NCBI RefSeq assembly: GCF_913773735.1
Contig: NZ_CAJYEB010000022.1
Span: forward strand, 62,001 to 126,000
Source: an uncultured Massilia sp.
Lineage (GTDB): Bacteria; Pseudomonadota; Gammaproteobacteria; Burkholderiales; Burkholderiaceae_D
Direction: 5' to 3'
DNA: 64,000 nt
In this document: positions 55,293 to 64,000 of the stretch, one piece after another
How the letters are laid out: each line of letters starts with the position of its first letter
Numbering within the stretch: position 1 is the first letter of the stretch
Notes under the pieces: generated by a model
The model's input: the letters and a program-made list of their open reading frames with translations, nothing else
Database searches by the model: none
What the model was told of the DNA's origin: nothing
Made by a program: the position numbers and the translations under genes

Positions 55293-55759
55293 TCCACGGC
55301 CAGCGCCTCGGCCTGGCGCCGGGCCTTCAGCTGGGCGGCCTCGCGCTTGGCGCCGCGCGCCCTGGCGGCGTCCTCGGCGGCCCAGCGCTGGCGCAGCTTC
55401 AGGCGCTCGCACTGCTTGTGGCGTGCGCCCGCGGCGCGGTCGGCGCGCTGGCGTGCGCGCTCCTGGCGCTCCTGGCGCTGCGCTGCCCGCTGTGCTGTCT
55501 GTTCCCTGGCGATGCGCAGCTTTTCGATCTCCAGCAGCGTGCGCGCATCGTTGCCCGGCACGGTGTTCTTGCCTTCCGGATCCACGCCGGCGGCGGGCGG
55601 CGGCAGTGCCATGGACGGGCCGTGCGCGCACGGGCGGTCGCCATAGCTGACCTTGCCGCCGTGGGTGCATTTGTAGACGGGCGCGGCGCCGGCGGGCGCG
55701 CTGGCCAGCGTCGCGACGGTCATCGCGGTGAAGAAAGCGAGGAAATGGCTACGGATCAT
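55280..55759 (-). CDS. DUF4124-domain exported protein
   Basis: A 159-residue protein with a signal peptide (FLAFFTAMTVATLASAPAGA) and a short DUF4124 domain (APVYKCTHGGKVSYGDRPCAHG, two Cys), then a long Arg/Ala/Glu/Gln-rich coiled-coil-like helix to the C-terminus with a final Cys (ECPA). No function is known for the family. The ATG at 55759 is at the start of the signal peptide. Its tail overlaps the permease start. Confidence 0.78.
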   Translation of the reverse strand: MIRSHFLAFFTAMTVATLASAPAGAAPVYKCTHGGKVSYGDRPCAHGPSMALPPPAAGVDPEGKNTVPGNDARTLLEIEKLRIAREQTAQRAAQRQERQERARQRADRAAGARHKQCERLKLRQRWAAEDAARARGAKREAAQLKARRQAEALAVECPA

Positions 55760-55773
55760 GCATCGTCTCCCGG

Positions 55774-57180
55774 TCAAAGAATTTTGCCAGGATTCATGAT
55801 GCCGAGCGGGTCGAGGGCGGCCTTGAGCGCACGCATCAGCGCCAGCTCGACCGGGGCCTTGTAGCGCGGCAGTTCGTCGCGCTTGAGGGCGCCGATGCCG
55901 TGCTCGGCCGAGATCGAGCCGCCGCAGGCGGCCACGCGGTCGTGCACGATGCGGTTGACCGGTTCCTGCTGCGCCAGGAAGTCGTCGTGCGCCACCCCCG
56001 GCGGCGGGGCGACGTTGTAGTGCAGGTTGCCGTCGCCCAAGTGGCCGAAGCACACCACTTGCACGCCCGGGTAGGCGGCGTCCAGCGCGGCGTCGGTGCC
56101 GGCGATGAACTCGGCCATGCGCGAGACCGGCAGCGAGATGTCGTGCTTGATGTTCTTGCCGGCCCTGGCCTGGGCCAGCGGGATGTGCTCGCGCAGCGCC
56201 CACAGGCCGCGCGACTGGGCGATCGAGGTGGCCACGACGGCATCGCGCGCGATGCCGGCCTCGAGCGCCTTGCCGATCGCCGCTTCCAGCAGCGCGACGC
56301 CGTGCCGCTCGGATTCGTGGCTGGACAGTTCCAGCAGCGCGTACTGCGGATGGCGTTCGCGGAACGGGCGCGGCAGCGCCGGGTAGTGCGCGGCCACCAG
56401 CTGCAGGCAGACGTCGCTCATCAGTTCGTAGCCGGTCAGCGTGGGGCCGCATTCGGCATCCATCAGCGCCAGCAGGTCGAGCGCGGCGGCGGGCGCGTCC
56501 AGCGCCACCAGCGCCGTCAGCGCCGCCTTCGGCAATGGGAACAGCTTCAGGACGGCGCCCGTGATCACGCCCAGCGTGCCCTCGGCGCCGATGTACAGGT
56601 CGCGCAGGTCGTAGCCGGTATTGTCCTTGCGCAGGCCGCGCAAGCCGTCCCAGACCTCGCCCTGGGCGGTGACGACTTCCAGGCCCAGGCACAGGTCGCG
56701 GGTATTCCCGTAGCGCAGCACGGCGGTGCCGCCGGCATTGGTCGACAGGTTGCCGCCGATGGTGCAGCTGCCTTCGGCCGCCAGCGACAGCGGGAACAGC
56801 ATGCCCGCGTCCAGCGCGGCCTGCTGGACGGCGTGCAGGATGCAGCCGGCGTCCACCGTCAGCGTGCGGTTGGCGACGTCGACGGCGCGCACGCGGTCCA
56901 GGCGCCGCAGCGACAGCACGATGGCGTTGCCGGAGGCGTCCGGCACGCTGCCCAGCACCAGGCCGGTACGCCCGCCCTGGGGCACCAGCGGCACGCGGTG
57001 CGCGGCGCAGGCGCGCACGACGGCCGCCACGCCGGCGGTGTCGGCGGGCAGCACGACGGCGCGGGCGCTGCCGGTGAAGCGGCCGCGCCAGTCGGCCAGG
57101 AACGGCGCGGCGTCGGCGCCCGTCAGCACGTGGGCGGCGCCGGCGATCGCGCGCAGTTCGTCGAGGAAGCGGTCAGTCAT
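55774..57180 (-). CDS. FAD-linked oxidase (GlcD / D-2-hydroxyacid dehydrogenase-like)
   Basis: A 468-residue flavoprotein with the PCMH-type FAD domain (VPLVPQGGRTGLVLGSVP, PLSLAAEGSCTIGGNLSTNAGG) and the FAD-oxidase C domain (VCFGHLGDGNLHYNV with metal-ligand His, SAEHGIGALKRDEL). The family oxidises D-lactate, glycolate or D-2-hydroxyglutarate; this length and the C-terminal ALKAALDPLGIMNPGKIL fit the single-subunit D-2-hydroxyglutarate/D-lactate dehydrogenase type. Substrate cannot be settled here. Its ATG overlaps the end of the DUF2069 gene by eight bases. Confidence 0.9.
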   Translation of the reverse strand: MTDRFLDELRAIAGAAHVLTGADAAPFLADWRGRFTGSARAVVLPADTAGVAAVVRACAAHRVPLVPQGGRTGLVLGSVPDASGNAIVLSLRRLDRVRAVDVANRTLTVDAGCILHAVQQAALDAGMLFPLSLAAEGSCTIGGNLSTNAGGTAVLRYGNTRDLCLGLEVVTAQGEVWDGLRGLRKDNTGYDLRDLYIGAEGTLGVITGAVLKLFPLPKAALTALVALDAPAAALDLLALMDAECGPTLTGYELMSDVCLQLVAAHYPALPRPFRERHPQYALLELSSHESERHGVALLEAAIGKALEAGIARDAVVATSIAQSRGLWALREHIPLAQARAGKNIKHDISLPVSRMAEFIAGTDAALDAAYPGVQVVCFGHLGDGNLHYNVAPPPGVAHDDFLAQQEPVNRIVHDRVAACGGSISAEHGIGALKRDELPRYKAPVELALMRALKAALDPLGIMNPGKIL

Positions 57181-57571
57181 GCGGCACTTTGACCTTGTCG
57201 AGCAATTCCTTGGCGAGCTGCTGCGCCTTTTTCTTGTACGGGCGCAGGTACAGCAGGGCGAAGGCGAAATACGCGCACACCAGCAGGGTTTCGCCCAGCG
57301 CCATGATGCGCGACAGCTCGCTGCGGTCGCTCCAGGCGCGCACGACGCCTTCGATGAAGTACACGAGGATCACCATCGACGACCATTGCAGCGTGTACAA
57401 GTCGCGCTTGAGGACGCCGCGCAGCGGCAGCAGCAGCGGCAGCGCCTTCAGGGCCAGCAGCGAGCCGCCCGGGTGCAGCGGCGCCACCACGATTTCCCAG
57501 GCCAGCAGCCAGGCGCACAGGATGACCAGGCTGGTCACCGCGCCCGTGTGGAACAACCTGTGCAATTGCAT
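57173..57571 (-). CDS. DUF2069 membrane protein
   Basis: A 132-residue inner-membrane protein with four hydrophobic segments (about 10-32, 37-50, 62-78, 90-110) and a Lys-rich cytoplasmic tail (RPYKKKAQQLAKELLDKVKV). It matches DUF2069, a family of unknown function next to wrbA in many beta- and gammaproteobacteria. It lies three bases downstream of wrbA and overlaps the next gene, so wrbA-DUF2069-oxidase form one unit. Confidence 0.85.
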   Translation of the reverse strand: MQLHRLFHTGAVTSLVILCAWLLAWEIVVAPLHPGGSLLALKALPLLLPLRGVLKRDLYTLQWSSMVILVYFIEGVVRAWSDRSELSRIMALGETLLVCAYFAFALLYLRPYKKKAQQLAKELLDKVKVPHD

Positions 57572-57574
57572 TGC

Positions 57575-60538
<2,964 letters not shown>

Positions 60539-60847
60539 TCACCAGCTGAGTTTGCCCGTCAGCATCTGCCAGTACATGACCCAGTCGGCCCGGAACGCGT
60601 ACCACGGGTAGCCGAACGTGGCGGGCCGGTTCTTTTCGTAGAAGGCATGGCCGATCCAGGCGCCGCCGTAGCCGCTGGCGAGGGCCACCAGCAGCCACCA
60701 CGGATTCAGGCTGTCGACGTACTGCGCGATGCCGGCGATGGTCGACGACGTGCCGAGGAAGTGGGCGCGCCGGCACAATCGGTGCGCGTGCTGGGCCAGG
60801 TAGTACGGGTAGAACTGCGCGAAGCTGTCGTAGCGCACGGCGGCCAT
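60539..60847 (-). CDS. DUF962 (Mpo1-like) membrane protein
   Basis: A 102-residue protein matching DUF962: SFAQFYPYYLAQHAHRLCRRAHFLGT with the conserved His residues, two hydrophobic stretches (about 35-65), GHAFYEKNRPATFGYPWYAFRADWVMYWQMLTG. The yeast relative Mpo1 is an Fe(II) dioxygenase acting on 2-hydroxy fatty acids; the same role here is inference. The ATG at 60847 follows AAGGAG. It starts 15 bases after the hydrolase gene on the same strand and ends six bases from the convergent neighbour. Confidence 0.87.
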   Translation of the reverse strand: MAAVRYDSFAQFYPYYLAQHAHRLCRRAHFLGTSSTIAGIAQYVDSLNPWWLLVALASGYGGAWIGHAFYEKNRPATFGYPWYAFRADWVMYWQMLTGKLSW

Positions 60848-60861
60848 GGCCGGTCTCCTTG

Positions 60862-61692
60862 TCATGGGTGCGCGGCGTCGGGCTGCGCGTGGCGGCGTTC
60901 TTCCGCGAACACCGCCAGCGCCTCCAGCACCGCGTCGGGCTGCTCGGCCATCATCGCGTGGCCGGCGTCCACCGTGGCGATTCTGCCATGGCGCACGGCT
61001 TCCGTCAGGATCTGCGCGGATCGTGGCGGGGTCATCCTGTCGCGTTCGCCCATCACGAACAGGACCGGGCAGTGCAGCGCGGATGCCGCCGCCATGCCGC
61101 CGGCATAGGCGTTGCAGGCGGCCAGGTCGACGTGCAGCAGGCCCGGCGCGCGCGCGGCCAGCCCCAGCATCAGGCGCCGCGACGCCTCGCGCAGGCCGGC
61201 CTGCGCGCCCACGTCCGAATGCGACCACTTGGCCACCATCTCGATGGCGCCCGCGACGTCGTCGCGCGCCGCGGCGAGCAGCGCGTCGGCCACCTTCATC
61301 GGCCAGGCGGTGCCGAGCAGGGCCACGGCATCCACGCGCTCGGGGAAGCGCGCGGCGGCTTCCAGCGCCACCAGCGAGCCCATGCTGTGTCCGGCCAGCA
61401 CGGCCTGGCGCGCGCCGGCGGCGTCGAGCAGCGCCGGCACCCAGTCGGCCAGCGCCTCCACGCTGGCCAGCGCGGCGCCGCCGCTGCGGCCGTGGCCCGG
61501 CAGGTCGGGCGCGCACACGTTCCAGCCGTGCGCCGCCAGCCAGGCCGCCTGCACGTTCCAGACCGAATGGTCGTTCAGCGCGCCGTGCAGCAGCACGAAG
61601 GTCGGCAGCGCGGGATCGAAGGCGCGCCCGGCGTCATTGCACCAGACTGGGGAGCCCTGCACGTGCAGGACGGTTTGCGCGGGAACGTTCAT
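60862..61692 (-). CDS. Alpha/beta hydrolase
   Basis: A 276-residue alpha/beta-hydrolase with VLLHGALNDHSVW (oxyanion region), DLPGHGRSGG, the nucleophile elbow AGHSMGSLVALEAA (Ser near 98), an acid in FVMGERDRMTPP (near 222) and His in DAGHAMMAEQPDAV (near 250). Substrate unknown. The ATG at 61692 begins right before the first strand; in-frame ATGs lie upstream at 61704 region but without a ribosome binding site. It is divergent from the CBS-domain gene. Confidence 0.87.
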   Translation of the reverse strand: MNVPAQTVLHVQGSPVWCNDAGRAFDPALPTFVLLHGALNDHSVWNVQAAWLAAHGWNVCAPDLPGHGRSGGAALASVEALADWVPALLDAAGARQAVLAGHSMGSLVALEAAARFPERVDAVALLGTAWPMKVADALLAAARDDVAGAIEMVAKWSHSDVGAQAGLREASRRLMLGLAARAPGLLHVDLAACNAYAGGMAAASALHCPVLFVMGERDRMTPPRSAQILTEAVRHGRIATVDAGHAMMAEQPDAVLEALAVFAEERRHAQPDAAHP

Positions 61693-61736
61693 GGTCTTGC
61701 CCATCCATGGAAAGGGAAACGGCCGCATGCTAGCAC

Positions 61737-61752
61737 CGGTTAGCGCTAACCG
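61737..61752. promoter_or_regulatory. LacI-type palindromic operator
   Basis: CGGTTAGCGCTAACCG is a perfect 16-bp palindrome with the central CG and half-sites typical of LacI/GalR-family operators. It lies 45 bases upstream of the hydrolase ATG in the divergent spacer. No LacI-family gene is in the window. Confidence 0.45.
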
Positions 61753-61791
61753 TAGCATTTACTCATCGTTGACATAAAAAAATTGGCCGGA

Positions 61792-61850
61792 TGCGCACCC
61801 GGGCGGTGCGCAGCGCTGGATTTTTTGGGGAGCATCGGATAGAGTCCGAT
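61792..61850 (+). promoter_or_regulatory. Two perfect inverted repeats in the CBS gene leader
   Basis: TGCGCACC-N5-GGTGCGCA (61792-61812) is followed eight bases later by a T-run, and ATCGGA-N5-TCCGAT (61834-61850) lies 46 bases before the CBS gene ATG. An exact TTGACA (61769-61774) stands 17 bases upstream of the first repeat, with no -10 match. The first repeat could be a transcription attenuator and the second a protein site. Confidence 0.4.
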
Positions 61851-61896
61851 TATGAGTTCTACAACGCCGCAATCCTCTCCTATCAAGGGGGTCAAC

Positions 61897-62349
61897 ATGA
61901 AGGTTTCCGAGATCCTGCAGGTCAAGGGCGACATTCTGTACACCGTGTCTCCGGACACGCCGTTGGCCGACGCCGTCAATACCATGTCCGAGCACGACAT
62001 CGGCTCGCTCGTCGTGATGGAATACGGCGACCTCGTCGGCATGCTGACCTTCCGCGAGGTCATCAAGGCGCTCAATGCCAACGGCGGGTCGGTCGGCGCG
62101 GGCACGGTGCGCAAGCACATGGACGAAGCCCCGATCACCGTCACGCCGGACACCGAGGTCAACGAGGTGCGCCGCATCATGCTGGAAAAGCATGCGCGCT
62201 ACCTGCCCGTGATGAACGCGCGCACGCTGCTGGGCGTGATCTCGTTCTACGACGTGGCCCGCGCCGTGCTCGAAGCGCAGAGCTTCGAGAACCGCATGCT
62301 CAAGGCCTACATCCGCGACTGGCCTGCGGAGCAGATGGCCGAAGACTGA
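61897..62349 (+). CDS. Tandem CBS-domain protein
   Basis: A 150-residue soluble protein made of one pair of CBS domains (first: VSPDTPLADAVNTMSEHDIGSLVVMEYGDLVGMLTFREVIKAL; second: TVTPDTEVNEVRRIMLEKHARYLPVMNARTLLGVISFYDVARAVL). Such pairs bind adenine nucleotides and report cell energy state to partners. No partner domain is fused. The ATG at 61897 is preferred over the upstream ATG at 61852 because AAGGGGG lies six bases before it. The spacer holds several inverted repeats. Confidence 0.9.
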   Translation: MKVSEILQVKGDILYTVSPDTPLADAVNTMSEHDIGSLVVMEYGDLVGMLTFREVIKALNANGGSVGAGTVRKHMDEAPITVTPDTEVNEVRRIMLEKHARYLPVMNARTLLGVISFYDVARAVLEAQSFENRMLKAYIRDWPAEQMAED

Positions 62350-62380
62350 CGCGGCCGCCAGGCCCGTTGCTGGAATGAAC

Positions 62381-62466
62381 CGTCGCCCCGGCGCAGGCCG
62401 GGGCCTGGTGTCGCTCGCGCGATCGAACCGCGTGCGAACCAGGCCCCGGCACGCGCCGGGGCGACG
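62381..62466. repeat. Paired GC-rich palindromic repeat (REP-like), copy 4
   Basis: cgtcgccccggcgcaggccg (62381-62400) faces its inverted, slightly changed copy (62442-62466) across about 38 bases, between the convergent ends of the CBS gene and the GGDEF-EAL gene. Its layout matches copy 2. Confidence 0.75.
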
Positions 62467-62487
62467 TGCTTGCGCCGGGACTGCGAA

Positions 62488-64000
62488 TCAGGCCGCGTGC
62501 GTGAGCGCGTCGCGGCCCAGCCATTCGATCAGGGCCTGCGGCGCCAGCGGGCGCGCGAACAGGAAGCCCTGGGCCAGCGGGCAGCCGAGCGCTTGCAGGA
62601 TCTGCGCCTGGCGCTCGTCCTCGACGCCCTCGGCGATGATCGACAGGCCCAGGTTGCGGCCCAGTTCGATGACCATCTCCGCGATGCTGCTGCCGCGCGC
62701 CGAGCCGGTGATCTCGGTGACGAAGGCGCGGTCGATCTTCAGGCGGTCCACCTGCAGGCGCTGCAGGTAGGACAGCGAGGAGAACCCCGTGCCGAAGTCG
62801 TCGATCGCGATCGACACCCCGGTGCGCTTGATCTCCGCCAGCCGCTCGATCAGCAGGTCGGGCTCCTCCATCGCCATCGATTCCGTGATTTCCAGCTCGA
62901 TCCGCTCCGGCGGCGCGCCGCTTTCCTCGATCGCGCGGCGCAGCATCGGGATGAACTGCGGATGGCGGAACTGCACCTGCGAGACGTTCACCGACATCGT
63001 GAAGTCCAGGTGGCCGGCCGCGCGCACGCGCATCAGCTCGGCGCAGGCTTCGCGCAGCACCCACGCGCCGATCTCGATGATCAGCCCCGAATACTCGGCG
63101 ATCGGGATGAAGCGGTCGGGCGGCACGAAGCGGCCGTCCTCGGTGCGCCAGCGCAGCAGCGCCTCGGCGCCGAACGGGTGGCGCGTGGCCAGGTCGATCT
63201 GCGGCTGGTAGGCCAGGAACAGTTCGCCGCGCGCGAAGCCGCTGCGCAGCGCATGCATCAGGCGCACGCGTTCGCGGATCTCCACGCCCATGCCGCGCGA
63301 AAAGTAGAAATGGCCGCCGCGCTGCTGGGTCTTGGCGCGCTTGAGGGCGATGTCGGCATCCTTGAGCGCGTCGGCGGCGCTGCCGTCGTGCTCGCGCAGG
63401 CGCACCAGGCCCAGCGTGGCCGACACGCGCACGTCCTGGCCCTCGATCGAGAACGGTCCCGTGAACATCGACTGCAGCGCCAGCGGATCGAGTTCGGCGC
63501 ACGGCCCCAGCACGGCGAAGATGTCGCCGCCGATGCGCGCCAGCGCCAGGCGCGCGTCCAGGCGCGCGCGCAGGCGCTGCGCCACGGCCACCAGCAGGGC
63601 GTCGCCGAACTGGTGGCCGAGGGCGTCGTTGGTCTCGGCGAAATGGTCGATGTCGACCAGGCACAGCGTGGCATCGGGACGGCCGTGGCTGCCCAGCGCG
63701 TCCTCGGCCAGCTCGACCAGGCGGGTGCGGTTCGGCAGGCCGGTGAGCGGGTCGTAGAAGGCGGCGCGCTGCAGGTCGGTCATCAGCGCCACGTTGTCGA
63801 GGCCGACCGCGATGCTGCTGGCGAACACGTCGACCAGGCCGCGGCGCAGCGCGTCGACCGGCTCGCGCAGGCGCAGGTAGGCGGCGAAGTCGCTGTGCGA
63901 CTTGCCGCGGAAGTACAGGGTCAGGTGGTCGTCGGCGTAGACGTTGGCGCGCCGTTCCAGCGTGCGGGCGATGGCGTCGGCCAGCGGCGCGGCGGCCGGG
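62488..64000 (-). CDS. Cyclic-di-GMP phosphodiesterase with degenerate GGDEF and intact EAL (5' truncated)
   Basis: The frame is open to the window edge, so the N-terminus is missing. What is seen begins in a GAF/DUF3369-like sensor region (LYFRGKSHSDFAAYLRLREPVDALRRGLVDVFASSIAVGLDN), then a GGDEF domain (FYDPLTGLPNRTRL) whose signature is IGGDIF in place of GGDEF, and a complete EAL domain: EALLRW, NVSQVQF, ITESMAM, DDFGTGFSSLSYLQRL, KIDRAFV and AEGVED. The cyclase part is therefore probably inactive, perhaps a GTP sensor, and the EAL part should degrade c-di-GMP. A receiver domain upstream is expected from the DUF3369 architecture but not seen. Confidence 0.9.
   Translation of the reverse strand, partial: PAAAPLADAIARTLERRANVYADDHLTLYFRGKSHSDFAAYLRLREPVDALRRGLVDVFASSIAVGLDNVALMTDLQRAAFYDPLTGLPNRTRLVELAEDALGSHGRPDATLCLVDIDHFAETNDALGHQFGDALLVAVAQRLRARLDARLALARIGGDIFAVLGPCAELDPLALQSMFTGPFSIEGQDVRVSATLGLVRLREHDGSAADALKDADIALKRAKTQQRGGHFYFSRGMGVEIRERVRLMHALRSGFARGELFLAYQPQIDLATRHPFGAEALLRWRTEDGRFVPPDRFIPIAEYSGLIIEIGAWVLREACAELMRVRAAGHLDFTMSVNVSQVQFRHPQFIPMLRRAIEESGAPPERIELEITESMAMEEPDLLIERLAEIKRTGVSIAIDDFGTGFSSLSYLQRLQVDRLKIDRAFVTEITGSARGSSIAEMVIELGRNLGLSIIAEGVEDERQAQILQALGCPLAQGFLFARPLAPQALIEWLGRDALTHAA

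Noticed and set aside
52857..55646. Long plus-strand open frame opposite the FtsX-type permease
   Set aside because: Antisense shadow with Gln/His/Arg/Gly repeats; the opposite strand encodes recognisable FtsX motifs.

Overview
The window is GC-rich (about 65-80% in sampled lines), densely coded on both strands, and reads as chromosomal DNA from a betaproteobacterium of the Oxalobacteraceae, most likely the Massilia/Telluria group. That placement rests on protein character and gene neighbourhoods (prfB-lysS, lolC-lolD-tatD-comEC, dcd near a large Orn/Lys/Arg decarboxylase, folA-thyA) and on a dispersed GC-rich palindrome at gene ends. It is inference, not a database result. I see no rRNA, tRNA, CRISPR array, transposase or phage structural genes.

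Layout. 0-10 kb: class A penicillin-binding protein, divergent OPT peptide transporter, an SDR-type reductase/epimerase with a divergent LysR regulator, a POT peptide transporter, and the nucleotide 5'-monophosphate nucleosidase ppnN. 10-16.4 kb: lysS, a HAD phosphatase and prfB (with the programmed +1 frameshift) on the minus strand; then cpdB and a coupled Sel1-repeat protein. 16.4-20.6 kb: an HTH-GAF regulator divergent from a chemoreceptor, a DUF2288 gene, and a RES/Xre toxin-antitoxin pair with a near-consensus promoter and operator. 20.6-26.3 kb: recJ and its upstream partner, divergent from lolC-lolD-tatD.

26.5-33.1 kb is the main accessory island: an orphan type VI secretion cassette of a VgrG spike with extra linkers and tail, an LCAT/PGAP1-like lipase effector, a 50-residue ORF joined by ATGA overlaps on both sides, and a Tli4-like immunity protein carrying two Cys-Trp-Trp-Cys modules. 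It lies between tatD and comEC, which are neighbours in many relatives, and parts of it are lower in GC than the flanks.

33.1-42 kb: comEC; a Cpx-type two-component system divergent from a CpxP/Spy-like periplasmic gene, with a textbook CpxR box between them; a hydrolase, dcd, a small-conductance channel-like protein and a LprI-like protein. 42-49.6 kb: PLP decarboxylase, SRPBCC protein, folA, thyA, ltaE and a Cache-domain chemoreceptor. 49.7-58.2 kb: an all-minus run of ABC exporter, AttH/lipocalin-like protein, FtsX-type permease, DUF4124 protein, FAD-linked oxidase, DUF2069 protein and WrbA. 58.2-64 kb: YihY-family protein, a peptidoglycan-binding/TIGR02594-like protein, DUF962 (Mpo1-like), alpha/beta hydrolase, CBS-domain protein and a 5'-truncated GGDEF-EAL protein.

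Themes are envelope maintenance (PBP, Lol, Cpx, MsbA-like, AttH/FtsX), peptide uptake, folate/dTMP supply, signalling and interbacterial competition. Start sites were moved from the longest frame wherever a Shine-Dalgarno, an overlap or a signal peptide pointed inward; each such case is noted.
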